Positions 22,980 through 34,999 of a DNA stretch of 64,000 bases are shown here, in pieces. The DNA comes from Diospyros lotus (taxonomy: Eukaryota > Streptophyta > Magnoliopsida > Ericales > Ebenaceae): positions 7,889,669 to 7,953,668 of the forward strand of contig NC_068344.1 of NCBI RefSeq assembly GCF_014633365.1, in the 5' to 3' direction. The position numbers and the translations under genes were made by a program. Numbering within the stretch: position 1 is the first letter of the stretch; every line of letters starts with the position of its first letter. The notes under the pieces are model-generated. The model was not told where the DNA came from and ran no database searches. It worked only from the letters and a program-made list of their open reading frames with translations.

Positions 22980-23150
22980 ATATAAGTAAAAAGCTTGAAA
23001 AGAAATTGAAGAAAATAAAAAAAATCACATGTGGGAAGTAATTAAGGTAAATTATCCTTTTTACTTCGTCTTTTATTTTGATTTACTCAAAGCATTGTCC
23101 TCCTTTCGCGCGGGGTGGGGGGGGTGTTTAGAGGAACTTTAGAGTCTTTG
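22980..23150. other. Non-coding flank of the kinase pseudogene
   Basis: AT-rich sequence followed by a C/G-rich patch (cgcggggtgggggggg near 23110). No gene seen. Confidence 0.4.
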
Positions 23151-24149
23151 AAGTAATGAAATTCAATATCATATATGGCTAAGAATGCTTTGAGAATTAT
23201 CTCAAAGAATCTTATTATATTATGTTTTTATAGGCTTATTAATATATTTTGTATATGTGAAAAAGTGTTTAGAATATTGCTTAAAGATATATTAAGACTA
23301 TCTTGATAAGTTATATATGTTGAGGTTGCCTTGAGAATATATATAAGGTTAAGAAACCGTGATAAGTTTATCTCTTAGTATGATTTTTCTATTAATGTTC
23401 TCATATATTCTAAAATTATTTTAGCCATATGCTTTATTAATATGTCTCTTATTATGCTTCTCTTTAGGGTCATCCTAAAGTTAATACATGAGTGTTTTGT
23501 AGAGCTCATGCCATGCCAAGTGATATATGTGTCAGCATTACTCAAAGTTTAAAATTAATGTGTTTTGTGTTTTATATCTAATGTTTAAGTAGGTGATCAT
23601 ATACTCAAAGTAATAGTATTTGAGTTTTGATCATGTTACCTTGTTCTTCATGTTAAGGTTGTGCTAATTAGCTTAATATATTTGTGATTAATCTTGCTCT
23701 TATTTATATGCTTGTTATGCATATAGGTGCCCTAGATTTCAAAGGTTATCTTAAGTATCCTAATGCATCAGTGTCATAAATAAATGTCATATATCCTCGT
23801 GACACTTAGAGTAAACTTAAGATTGGGAAATATCTTAAATACCCAAATTGTGTGGAAGCATTTCTTAAATCTAGGGGCAATGTGCTTTATTTGATATATT
23901 TCAATCATCTTTGCTCTTAAGCAAATGTATATATGAAAGTGATTCTAAATTCTATTTCATAAAGTCTAAGTTATCTATTTGATATTTAATATAGTATTCT
24001 TAAGGCTCTCAATGTTTTGAAATTTAATGAAAGAACATTTAAGATTTTATTAGTTGTATGTTTGTTTGTCTTGATTCTAGTATTTATAGGATTGTTGATT
24101 TCAAGCAGCATTTGGTCAAGCTGCTGAAAATTCATTTTTTCATGCTTAT

Positions 24150-25560
24150 AGTCGAGTAATGGTTAATCACTCGTATAAGAATGAAGATGTTTAAACTATC
24201 TAGATATAGTCAGTATATTTTTTGAATGAATGTAAATGTTGTATGTTTTCCAAGCAATACTTTCTAGTGTTGCTCATGTTTAGGTTGAATGCATTTGAGT
24301 AATAGAATTCTAAAGATTCTATCTTTCAAGAATTACTCAATGTATGCATTCATAGCATATTGTGTGTGATGGTTTAGAGTTTATAGAATAGAAATCATGA
24401 TGCCTTAGAGCTTATGGAATATATATCATAGATATGATTTATTTGTTTAATGTGTGCTCTTGTCTTGGTGAAATTTCATGATGATCAAGTTAGGGCATCT
24501 TTGTGATATATGTTGTGTTTTGAGTATCATATAGTGAGCTCAACATATTTGCTATGTTCTATATGTTTCAGTCAAGTAAATGTAAATTACTTGACTTATG
24601 TGTGGTTCATATGTATATATTTGATATATGAATAAATAGTTATTTGGGTAATGATATTCCTATGGAATATGTCATGTTGTGTGCTAAGTAGAATAATTCT
24701 TATACGAATCTAGAAAAGGTAAGTTGTTAGTTGAGTAATACATGTGTTGTTCTCAACTTGTTGTCAAAGTCAAGGTTCCTTAAAAATATCTCATTTATCT
24801 TTAAAGGCTTTCTATCTAGCAAGTAAATGTATTTGGAAAGTTAATTTTAACCAACTTTCATAAGAAATATCTCATTCATAGCATATTTGTTTTGAATATC
24901 ATCACTTGTGTGTGTTTGAGCTTAAGGTTTATATTAAATGTTGATGAGAAAATTGAGTTTTATATTTAAGTTCAATATTTATGATTTTTAAATGCTTATG
25001 TTGATAAGAAAGTGTTTTGATGATATTCAAAACAATATATGTTATTTGAATAATAGTCGAGTAAGGCAATAGGATAAATCGAGTATATTTGAATATTACT
25101 CGAGTAAATGCTCTCATTAATTGAGTATTTATTACAAAGTTCGACTATATAAAAAGCGATCGAGTGATCAAGGTTTTAATTGAGTGTTATATCTTTTTAA
25201 AAAGCTCAGAGTTAAGCATAATTGAGTAAGATCTTGTATTAGTCAAGTATGTCTATAATCGAGTAATTGTGTTTGAACAATGATTATAAGGTTTTAATCA
25301 AGTATTTTTGGTGAGCAGTCGAGTATAAGTTGATATATAATCGACTATTTTTAAGTGATAGTTAAGTATTTAATTCATATCTTTGTTCAATCGAGTAGTT
25401 GATAAGCATAATCGAGTAGCTGATAAACATAATCGAGTAGGTGTTGAGTATAATAGAGGGTAGAAAAAAGTTACTCGATTAATAAACTTTGTTAGTGGAC
25501 TAATAAGAAGTTCACTCGAGTAAAAACTAAAGTTAGTTGATTAATTTTGTGTTAAAGCTG
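24150..25560. repeat. Array of TCGAGTA words (palindrome ACTCGAGT)
   Basis: About 20 copies between 25045 and 25560, and a few outliers from 24150. Typical forms are atcgagta, agtcgagta, actcgagtaa and the reverse ttactcgatt. Decayed forms have TTGAG or TCAAG. Spacing is irregular (10-50 bp) and the intervening sequence is not repeated. It occupies the same relative place upstream of the LTR promoter as the GTCGAC arrays. Confidence 0.7.
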
Positions 25561-26265
25561 AAAAATAGAGTCATTAAACTAGTTGCTAAACTAGTTATTG
25601 CAAGTGTTTTTAATGCATAGTTTTGACCGTTTAGGCTCTAAAAAAGCTCTAAATTTTTTCTCAATCATTTAGCATGAAATTTAAATATTCTAATGATTAT
25701 TTTATAGAAAAAGAATATTGTCCTTGCAAATTTTATTCTTTGGATAATAAATATAAAAAGAGATGAAGATGAAGAACAATCTTGTTGTTCTTGAATAATT
25801 TCTATTACTTTCTTGAGCCAAAAAGGATACTTCAAGTCTTCATCCTCTATCCGAAAGAAAAAAGAGAAAGAGTGCTCATTTTCTTTATTCTTCAAATCTC
25901 TCTTTTATTTATGAGAAGCAACTTTTGTATTTGATCTCTATCATTGCAAGAGCTTCTCAAAAGTGTTTTAAATTATAATCCTTTCTTATATTATTGAGGT
26001 TATGCCTAATCCCTAAAAGAAAAAAAGGTTATTCTTGATCCTTTGAAAGGCAGTGGTTACGTATGATCCTTTAAAAGGCAGTAGTTTTGATTGAGTCTTG
26101 AAAAACAATTGTATTTGGTTACTACTCAGCCTATGAAAAGTAGAAGTTACAGTTGCACCTGTGAAAACATGAGGTTATAACTGAGTTCTGGAAAACCTAT
26201 AGTAGATTGTTAAAGTCCTTGGTGAGAAGTCAAGGGAGTGGATTAGGCTAGTTGAGCCGAACCAC

Positions 26266-26272
26266 TATAAAT
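26266..26272 (+). promoter_or_regulatory. TATA box of the SIRE-like LTR
   Basis: TATAAAT directly after gccgaaccac. The downstream tgtgtgctac region would hold the RNA start. Same block as at 191-210 (inverted). Confidence 0.5.
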
Positions 26273-26386
26273 CTGTGTGCTACATTATTTATGTTTCTTT
26301 TTTTTTTTTTTTTTTTCATTTAAGCACTTTCATTCTTATTTCAGTAAGAGTTATTTTTCAACATCTTCGGTATCAGTTTTAATAAT

Positions 26387-28608
26387 TGTAACATCCCAAA
26401 ATTTGGAAGATAAGTAATAATTATTAATTTCGGTATGTGCAGATATTTTAGAATATTTTGAGATTTTAGAAAAAAATATTTATTTATGATATTTTGAGGA
26501 AATGGGAATTAGGGTAATTAATTATTTTACTTGGAAGTAATTATGAAATTATCAATTTGGGCAAATTTAGGATTTTTCAGAAAGTTCGGGGTGCAAGTGG
26601 AATAAGTAGAAATTGTAGTTCAGGAGGTAAGTGGAGTTTCCAGAAAGTTTGGGGTGCTAGTGTAATTCGGCAAAGAGGCACGCAGGTTACTTTAAATTTA
26701 ACCGCGAGCGCATATAGGTTGAAGGCGAGTGGCAGCCAGGTGATCGCGCGCGAGGAAGGCCAAGGGTTCAAAGTCGAGGGAGAGCAAGCGCGTGCGAGGA
26801 AATTGTTGGAATTTTTCCAACACAAAAAACCCCGAAACGACGTAGTTTCGGGGCAAGGGGGGAGGTTGCGCGGCAGTGGCTGGACGCGCCACGTGGTGCG
26901 CTGAAAGCCGCTCGTTCCACCTTGGCTGCCAAGCAACCGCGCCTGGTGATATTTAAGGCCAATTTTGGCCATTTTGTTGCCAAAACAAAGAAGGAAAATG
27001 GGGGAAAGGGAGAAACAAGGGAAGAAAGGCGCGGATAGCTTGAGAAAGAGGGAGAAAAATGGGAAGAAAATCAGCGAATTTTGGAGAGATTCGGTGTTTA
27101 AAATATCTCGATAAATGGGTTAAATTATTGGAGGTGTTATATAATTAAATTATAAATTTTTCATGGTTGGATTATGCGGATTATGTGATTAGATTTAATT
27201 AATTGGAATCGCAATCTTGTTATTTTATGTAGAACGTTTTATTTCACAACGGGAGTGTTAAAAGATCAAGAATTGGGCAAATAAAGCCAAGTTCCTAACC
27301 CTGCCCTCATGTTCTTAACTTCCTATGAGAGTCTCCATTGTTTTTCGTATTTTATCCCCTCCCTTATTGTGACTCGGTACCACGCATTAATAATGCAAAT
27401 ATGTGTGGTAACCATTTTATAATATGTGAGTTGTTGTCGAATTTGTGAACGGAGAGCTTGAACTAAATATGTGACTCCTGGTGATATTTATTTCCAACCT
27501 TCATGGGGCTTTATATCGTCCTTATTTCTTTGGAAATGATGCCGAACCGATGTGGGTTAGATTCTCAGAGAGTCGGGGTGACTCGATGTCGATGTGATTG
27601 TGACGATCAACTAACCAGCCTCCGTCTAATCTTTAATATTATTAACTATGTTGGACCCGCCAATTATGAGAGTAACAATGGACGTTGTCCCTAATCTTGA
27701 ATGTGAGGCGATACAAATATTTACTCATACGACGAACCCATAATTGTATGTTGGAATCCTGTTAAGTATCAACGTGTTGACTTACGAATATGGGGCTAAT
27801 GCCTTATGCCATAAATGTGTCAAAAACATACAAATATAAGTTCAATGATGTGGATTGCATAATGTGAACCATATAGGCTTTTACCTGGAACAAACAGAAT
27901 AAATATTCCCATAACAACTATGTAAAGACTTTGCATATACATGGTAGTGTGAGTTGCATATGATCATACATGACATTGTATATATGTGATTGTTCAGTGA
28001 GGATTATGATGGGTGTTTGTCCCCTCGGCCTCTAAGTGAAGGCACTGCTATCGTTGTGCCAATGACGTCCGGGCAGGTTAGGCATGCGCTGCCATGCCAA
28101 AGAGGGTAACAGATGGGTGATGAGTATTATGTGATTATGATATTGCATACGATATCGTTGAGCATATTGACATGTGTGAGCCTAAGAGCTATTTGTATTT
28201 TGTTAAGCATGTGTGTGTGTTGCATTATGATATGAAACATTTCATGAGAATACATGTTGTAAAGAAAAGTAATGTGAATGAGAACGTGTATGACGGTGCA
28301 TGGTATAGAATTTGAATTCGGCCCGAATGGCCATTTGCATAATTATGAATACGTGTCACCCAAATTTGTGAAACCTGATGTGGATATACTGAATATATGC
28401 AATAACTTATGACATAACGTGGGGAACGAATATTGTGGGAACCCTTGTTAATGCTAGTTATGGTGATTGATTCCCTTTTGTTTTAATTATGCTTGTTGAG
28501 CCTTCTGGCTCATTTTGTTTTTACATCATTCCAAGTTAAGGAAGGAAAGTTCAAGGTCAGATTTGGTGGTGTCAGATCCTTGCGGATAGCTATGTGTATG
28601 AGACTCTC
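26387..28608 (+). mobile_element. Family A-like LTR fragment (plus)
   Basis: Starts TGTAACATCCCAAAATTTGG, the plus-oriented start typical of this LTR group, directly after the SIRE-like LTR. A TATA-like atatttaagg lies near 26948, followed by a G-rich leader. No terminal ...TTACA is found before the next LTR fragment begins at about 28609, so the 3' end is missing or has diverged. Open frames at 26557-26983 overlap each other on both strands and have no recognisable domain. Confidence 0.45.
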
Positions 28609-29292
28609 CCTATAACGCCCCATTTTCCTGGGCGCGTTATAACTTGGGACAATTCTGGGACAATAATTTTTTTTTTCTCTTAAACTAATGCTAAACCACA
28701 TCTTTCCTCAAATCCGTCCCAGAATTCCCATTCATTTTTCTCGAAAGAGAATCATTATACACATCAAATGCGGAAGCAAGGATCGAACATGATATCTTAA
28801 TATTGATCATAAATCAATTCTTACATCCTCATTAACCATAAATAAGGTTGTACATCAGCATTCCTCAAAACGTTCAAAATTCAAAGTAGCAGAACTTAAA
28901 TACATGGGCTACATAACATACATTTCATTTATCATGCACTCTGCTAAGTGTCATTTCATGCCTCATTCATCCTCGTATCTACTACAATCTCCATCTGGAA
29001 CGTTTGAATATTTCAGGGGCAAAGCCCAAGTTAGATGATGAATCATCTAAGTAAGGGTACATAATACTTTATCATATGTGTATGCAATGTCTTACTCATC
29101 GTAGGTGTCAACTGCACCTCTCATGCTACCTATCATTCTTATGGCCACCTCTTTCGAAGTCGGGGTGTCTGGGGGCACCCTTGGTAAAGTAGCGGTGCTA
29201 GTTCGTATTCCCATACGGTCTCAATGCGTGTGATCAATGATATCATCGTGTACATATGCATTTCATAGCATGTCATGTGTGTAGTCTACGTG
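28609..29292 (-). mobile_element. Family A LTR fragment (minus)
   Basis: The sequence ataacgccccattttcctgggcgcgttataacttggg and the following 600 bp match 1570-2170 closely (both contain gttataacttgggacaattctggga). It is truncated at about 29292, where Tat extra-ORF sequence begins. Confidence 0.55.
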
Positions 29293-29999
29293 ATGGGTGC
29301 ACCTGGGGGTAGAATATCTTTCGCCATTGCTTTCCTTTCTTCATTATCGCATTATTTTTCCACATTAAATGTTTTGTATTGATTTTTGCAGAAATGACTG
29401 GATTGGGTAGGCTGATGGAGTTGCGTAGATGCCACCGTGAGGAGGAGGCACATGTTGCGACAGCGACTGGGGTTTCTACACATGGAGCTGAGGGATCTAC
29501 TAGCTCTCGCCCCCCTCGGTCACGTAGGCTTGCTGGCGTTTCTCCCACTAGGGTGGAAAGGCGACGTCGTCCGAGAGGCGACCACTCGAGTGCTGAAGCT
29601 CCTTCTCATACGGAAAGTCCATCATCAATTCCTCTCTCTCATGAAGAGGCCGTCGACATCCCATCTCCTGCTCCCAATTCTCGAGAGGGGCGAAGTTCAT
29701 CTTCTCGGTTTGTTGGTGGCATAGCCTGAGTGGAGGAAGAATGTCGCCATCCTGTAATTCCCAATAGGAAGGATTGTCGTCGTCTTAAAGGCGAGAAATC
29801 ATTGAGGCCACCTCCTATACTTCCCATTCCAAGCGATGTGAGACATACTATGATTCTTGGAGACGATACGAAACTTAGTGGTCGGGACTTTGAAGTTTCC
29901 CCAGGGGTATTAGAGACAGACTTTGTTACTGAACCAGGGATTGGTGCTCGTATCATTTATTCCACCATCCTCCCTTGAGAGGAACGACGTGTTAGTGTA

Positions 30000-31911
30000 G
30001 GTGCTCTAGACCCAATCAGATTGGGCATGTTGTACATTGACAATTGTAATCATGTTATTATTTGAATAAGGAGTTGTTCAAATTCATAAGAAGTCATTCT
30101 ATTAGTTTCTTGTTATTATTGTAATAACCGAATGAAACTAGATAGAAGTCCATATGATGTATACTGTGATTAATCTATAAAGATGTGAGATGATGCATCA
30201 TAGTTTCTAGACATCATTAAACGTCCCAAATCGTAGCAATGTTAAGAATGGACATTGACAATTGTGGTAAGACTTGTATGTGCTATGTTTTTGCTATGTG
30301 ATAGCAATGGGGGTCTCACACCCATAGGCATGGGGATGCTTAGACAAGTACATAGGTGACCAATGTTGGAGAACATGTCACTGGACATGACTCGCCATGA
30401 GAATCCATTTTGGTTATATGTTGATGATATTCTCATACGAGATGGGTGTAACTAATCCTTGGACCTGAGTTTGTCACGGTCATCTCATAAGAAGACCGGT
30501 ATGCTTTGACATCGTTTCGATGGGCCTAGACAAAGGCTGCACGTGGGCGATCGTTGGGTATATCATGAGGCTTATGGAGATGGGTGCATAGCCAAGATGG
30601 GACTCGTCTATCCCTTGATAGAGGATGATGTATCTAAGGCGCCTTCGGTGGATATTCACTTTAAATCCATAGCCATGGTGAAAGAGATCAATAAGGAGTT
30701 ATTGATTTACTTTCTAATTAAGTGAAGATATCTGGAAGACCGAAGAAAACTCATGTGATCGTTATCAAGCAACACATCGCCATACTTGAGATCACATAAG
30801 ATACATTGACGAGAGGATCGTATTACACGGTAACCATGCTCGTGAAAGGTTATTTGCGGATTATGAATCCTTCTGAATAATTGGGTAGGCATGATGCCTT
30901 GCTAGAGGCCAATCTTGTCTTATGTGTTTGTACCGACACATTGCCAACATATTCAGAAGCCTAATGAGTCATACGCAATAGGCACGGTCCCTGGCTTAAA
31001 CCAGGAGAGTGGACGTATGATTAAGTGGGACACTTCGGCAAGAAGTTGTGCCGTCGTAGGTTCTCACGGAAAAAGAACAAATAGACGTAATGACGTCGAT
31101 ATGGCGAGGGGTCGTCATAATGGAAAGAGTTTCCTAAAATGCCAATTGATTAAATTAGGAAGGAGTTTCTAATTTAATAATTTTTTATTTATTGGAGTGG
31201 CAAATAGGAAATAAAATATATTTGAGTTTAAGTTAATATTTGGACTAAATTAGATTTGGGCCAAATATTAAATATTATATTTGGATCAAATTAGATTTGG
31301 GCCAAATATTAAATAAAATATATTTGGGCTTGAATTAGATTTGGGTCATAATATTTTATTTAACCTATAAAAGGATTGGACCATTTAATTATATTTCTAG
31401 TTGGACTAGAATAAGCCCACTTAAGATTCTAATTAAATTAGAATTAATGGGCTAGCCCAATTCATTAGGGTTTTAGAAACTCTATGATATTTCCTTATAA
31501 ATATCCCTTTATGGGTTGCCCAAAATTAACGGGTTTTTGGTGTCATTTTTCAAGAGTTGAAAAACGTATTGCCACTCACTCTTCTTCGTTTCTTTTGGCA
31601 TCAATACGAAATAAGGGCGTTCTTTTTCCGTCCATACACAAGCCGCGCAAAGGAGAAGGAGCTAGCACTCCTATTCCGCTCTCCTTGCCAACGGACGCGT
31701 GCCGCGTATCATGAGTTAAAGGCCGGACGCTTGGATGGCTTGAATCCGTGAATGACTCGATAATCTAAAGGTTAGATTTATTTATTTGTTTGTGAATGAT
31801 TTGATTTCGACGTTGATCCAATCGCCGGGATCGGGGTAAGGTTCAAAAATTTTGAACTACGTTGCTTGCCCCGTAGCGATCTTGCTTTACTTTCAAGATG
31901 ATTTATTAGCG
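30000..31911 (+). mobile_element. Probable LTR (copia-type) inserted in the extra ORF
   Basis: Begins around TGTTAGTGTAGGTGCTCTAGACC (near 29989) and interrupts the extra ORF. It has a TATAAAAG box at 31366-31373 with a leader behind it, and a short repeat of aattagatttggg(c/t)(c/t)a at 31240-31350. I could not find matching target duplications, so boundaries and class are uncertain. No protein-coding region is recognised; plus-strand frames at 30543 and 30915 have no known domain. Confidence 0.4.
31366..31373 (+). promoter_or_regulatory. TATA box in the 30.0-31.9 kb LTR
   Basis: TATAAAAG in aacctataaaaggattgg, in an AT-rich stretch followed by a more GC-balanced leader. Confidence 0.4.
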
Positions 31912-31916
31912 GTAAC

Positions 31917-33265
31917 TGATCGGGGCTGTCGAACACCAATAGATTAGATAAATGATGATTTGGATTTGCAGCAATAGTGCAACCCTAAGTCGTCTCCCAA
32001 CGAACCTTCAACGGATCTGTCAAAACAAGGTTAACGGGGGGGGGAAAGTTTTTGATGAAAAACAGAAAACTAAATAAGCAAGAACACAAGAAATCAAGAT
32101 GCAATCAATTGCAAACCAACCTTCTATCCCAGTTTTCATCGCCTTCTCAATAAACCATTTGTTTAGTTTCAATTCTCAAATCAAAAAGCAGAATAATCCT
32201 TTAACAACCGCCAAAGATTGGAAAGAAAACCAATAAACAGATTTCAGAAACCTCTTAGTTCGATTTATCAGTTTTTATTCCCCTTATTGCACAGATTCGA
32301 GACTAATTGTTCTTGCTTCTAGTTAAAGCCTCAAACGAGCACAAAAACCTTGGATTCTCAAACAAAGACAATGCATTCATTCATCCAACCGGCATCAACA
32401 CATACACGGATTTAAGAGAGAACAGAAACAGGAGAACAACAAAGTTAAAACAAAAAAAAAAAACAGATTTCCATTAAAACCAAAGACTCAAACCGGGAAC
32501 AAGGATGGTATTGCAACTAATTACAGAACCTTAGCCTTCCATCTTGATAAGAACAGTGGAGAGCAGGAAAGTTGGCTACTGTTCACGTCCTTCCAAAGAA
32601 TACCCTCCAAATCGGCCACTTAAGGTGCTTAAGTAGGGTTTAAGGAGGAAACCCTAGGTTACTGCCACTTCATAGCCGATTTCGGATAGGTTAGAGCGCG
32701 TTATGGGCTTCGGCCTCTTCATAAGAATTGTATATCAGGAAGATTAGATTAATTTGGGCTTTTGAATCACTTGATTTGGATATCGGACGCCCAAGATATG
32801 GCCCTTTTAAGGAATCAGCATCTGTGCAGCTTTCCTAATTTGACCCAACTTCCTAGTCCCGACTTTGAAGTGCTGTTTGAAGGCCCAAACGAACTCCGAT
32901 TTGGACAAACCATACCTTTCCAGAAAGCCCTAGAAGTCCTATGCAATATCTCTGAAGACATCATCTTCATTCTGGAACTTTATCTTGGCCAAAATACTGA
33001 AGGAAGTGCAGGAGGTTAAATCTGCAAAAATTGCCCTTACTTCTCTTTCTCCAATTTCTAAGATATCTCATTGCCATCAAGACGTTTCATGCCCCATATC
33101 ATGCTCCCATATCATGCTCCCATAGCCCTAAACCTGGAAAAATAAAGTAAAATAGTGTGAAGCCCAATTCCTATAAAATGAAACCAAGATGAATAAAAAG
33201 GACACAACTAATGTGCAAAAAGACTAAATTTGAGGGTTAATAGTATGAGAATATGTGTTCTATCA
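31917..33265. mobile_element. Solo LTR or small LTR element, TSD gtaac
   Basis: A 1349-bp block with TGATCGGGGCTG at the left end and GTGTTCTATCA at the right (TG...CA). It is flanked by the perfect 5-bp duplication gtaac (31912-31916 and 33266-33270). No internal coding region and no internal direct repeat were seen, so it is probably a solo LTR. It lies between the 30.0-31.9 kb block and the remaining exon of the Tat extra ORF. Confidence 0.75.
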
Positions 33266-33270
33266 GTAAC

Positions 33271-34145
33271 TATGCCCAGACTAGAGATGAAGCAGAGCAG
33301 CTCCTAGTGCAAGGGATTCAAGGAATCATTGCCTCTAATGCTAGGGATAGGGCCTATCGTGAGCAGGTAGAGGTCCAAATGTCAGACTGGAGGAAACGCC
33401 AATTTTCCTGGAACGAAGAGCGTCAAGAGTTAAAGGGTCGTGCTCGTCGGGCGGAGCTCAGGAAGAAGAATGCAGAGGCAGAGATTGGGCATATGCATGA
33501 TCGGTTGTCCAAGGCTTCTGTTGGTACCTCGGGCCTTCACGGGGAAATTAAAGATTTATGCTCCAAGCTAGAAGTTGAAGAGCACAAGAATGTTGGGTTG
33601 ATGGTGCAACATGAGGCACTTTTGCAGGAACACTCTTTACGCCTGTCAGAACTAAAGATAAGTCGTGAGGATGCTCGGGCTATTCGGGTTGAAGTAGTGA
33701 AGGAATATCGTCTCTCAACCGATAGGAAGGGAAAATATGCTTCCAGCTTTCTGAAATATGGATTTTATCTGGCCCGTGCCCATCTAGAATCTCAGCGTCC
33801 GGGAGAGACTTTTCCTGAACTTTTCCTTACTCCCGAGGTTGAGGAGTCTCATCAAGTAGATTGGCATCAGTATGAGCCTATGATTCCTTCTTACTTGGAC
33901 TCTTACTTAGTGGATGATTTGGAAAATTTGATTGGCCCCTGGAATCCGTATCCTTTCAATCATGGGGAAGAAGGCATGGCGGTCTATCCGGAGCCTTTGG
34001 AGAAGATCCTATCGTAGCTGCTGAAGATATCCCTCACACGGTCGAGGTTGAAGAAGGGGAACTTCCCACAAGGCCTCCTGAGATTCCTGTTGTGTCATTG
34101 GGATCTAATAAGCGTTCCTCTCGCAAGTCTCGCTCCCGTGAGTAA
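33271..34145 (+). pseudogene. Best-preserved extra-ORF exon: coiled-coil protein
   Basis: Open for about 249 codons after the solo LTR: DEAEQLLVQGIQGIIASNAR, then a long charged helical region rich in Glu, Lys and Arg (residues about 35-140, predicted coiled coil), then IRVEVVKEYRLS and FLKYGFYLARAHLES, then LTPEVEESHQVDWHQYEP. The last two blocks match copies A and B (VKEYRLS, SFVKYDFYLA). The frame runs to a TAG at 34015, but a one-base shift leads into EEGELPTRPPEIPVVSLG and a basic end RSSRKSRSRE before TAA at 34143-34145, so the original C-terminus is probably there. The ATG at 33253 lies inside the inserted solo LTR and is not the original start. Confidence 0.6.
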
Positions 34146-34378
34146 ACCCTCATTGTAGTTTGCTTTTCGCTGTTGCTCTCTCTCCCCTCCCCCCCGCGCT
34201 TTTTTTTTTTAAGGAGAGCTATTGTTTTATCAATGAATATTTTTTCTTTGTCCTACCTAATGTGCTCCACTCTTTATTGCTTGATTTATTCTTTTATTGC
34301 TGACTTTAGTGATACAAGGCCAAGACTTTTCTTTCGCTATTGAATTATGCACGATGTGGCGAGCTTTAGCGTATTTTT

Positions 34379-34985
34379 CCTCGTTGCCAGGCTATGAGCG
34401 GGGCAAAGGGTGTGATTGCATTTCATCTCGTTGCCAGGCCAAAAGCGAGGCAACGGACTCGATTGAATTTTACCTTGTTGGCGGGCCATAGGCGGGGCAA
34501 TGGGCTCGATCGCATTTTACCTCGTTGTCGGGCCATAGGCATGGCAATGGGCTCGATTGCATTTCACCTCGTTGTTGGGCCATAGGCGGGGCAACGGGCT
34601 CGATCGCATTTCACCTCGTTGCCGGGCCATAGGCGGGGCAACGGGCTTGATCACATTTCACCTCGTTGCCGGGCCATAAGTGTGGCAACGGGCTCAATCG
34701 CATTTCACCTCGTTGCCGAGCCATAGGCGGGGCAACGAGTTCGATCGCATTTCGCCTCGTTGCCGGGTCATAGGCAGGGCAACGGGTTCAATCGCATTTC
34801 CACTCATTGCTGGGCCATAGGCAGGGCAACGGGCTAGATCGCATTTCCCTTCGTTGCTGGGCCATAGGCGGGGCAACGGGCTCGGTCACATTTCACCTCG
34901 TTGCCGGGCCATAAGAGGGGCAACGGGCTCTATCGCATTTCACCTCGTTGCCGGGTCATAGGTGGGGCAACGGGCTCAATCGCAT
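34379..34985. repeat. 47-bp tandem repeat, 13 copies
   Basis: Units start at 34379 and every 47 bp to 34943 (12 full copies and a partial thirteenth). The unit begins cctcgttgccgggccatag, continues with gcggggcaacggg, and ends with tcgatcgcatttca; copies differ by a few substitutions. The period is not a multiple of three and the open frames across it are by-products. It lies just beyond the integrase end of the minus-strand Tat element, where Tat/Ogre-type elements are known to carry variable tandem repeats in the 3' untranslated region. Confidence 0.95.
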
Positions 34986-34999
34986 GTGAGTTCCCTTTC

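Larger units (their letters stand above)
23150..26386 (+). mobile_element. SIRE-like copia LTR (plus), boundaries uncertain
   Basis: A 3.2-kb AT-rich region without genes. Near its right end it carries ttgagccgaaccactataaatctgtgtg, the inverse of the promoter block in the LTRs at 1-1569 and 60.5-62.1 kb, so it is the same kind of LTR on the plus strand. Upstream of the promoter is an array of TCGAGTA words (24150-25560) and a ttttgaccgttta block (25621) that corresponds to the ccgttgg blocks of the sister LTRs. The left boundary is not defined; the right edge is set by the start of the next LTR at 26387. Confidence 0.5.
29379..34145 (+). pseudogene. Antisense extra ORF of the Tat element (copy C), interrupted
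   Basis: Coding remains at 29391-29999 and 33271-34145, antisense to the gypsy pol that lies to its right. The left piece follows an acceptor-like tttttgcag and contains ELRRCHREEEAHVATATG and, near 29930, FVTEPGIGARIIYSTIL. The latter aligns with VREPGVGARLIYAIVLP at about 18685 in copy A. Two LTR blocks (30000-31911 and 31917-33265) split it. The position, convergent with pol and beyond the tandem repeats, fits the antisense extra ORFs known from Tat-lineage elements such as Grande. Function of the protein is unknown. Confidence 0.6.

Noticed and set aside
31484..31751. Two overlapping plus-strand frames (76 and 64 codons) after the TATAAAAG box
   Set aside because: They lie in the presumed LTR leader, overlap in two frames, and have no known domain.
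34297..34876. Open frames across the 47-bp repeat on both strands
   Set aside because: They are by-products of the tandem unit; the period is not a multiple of three, so no constant peptide repeat is encoded.
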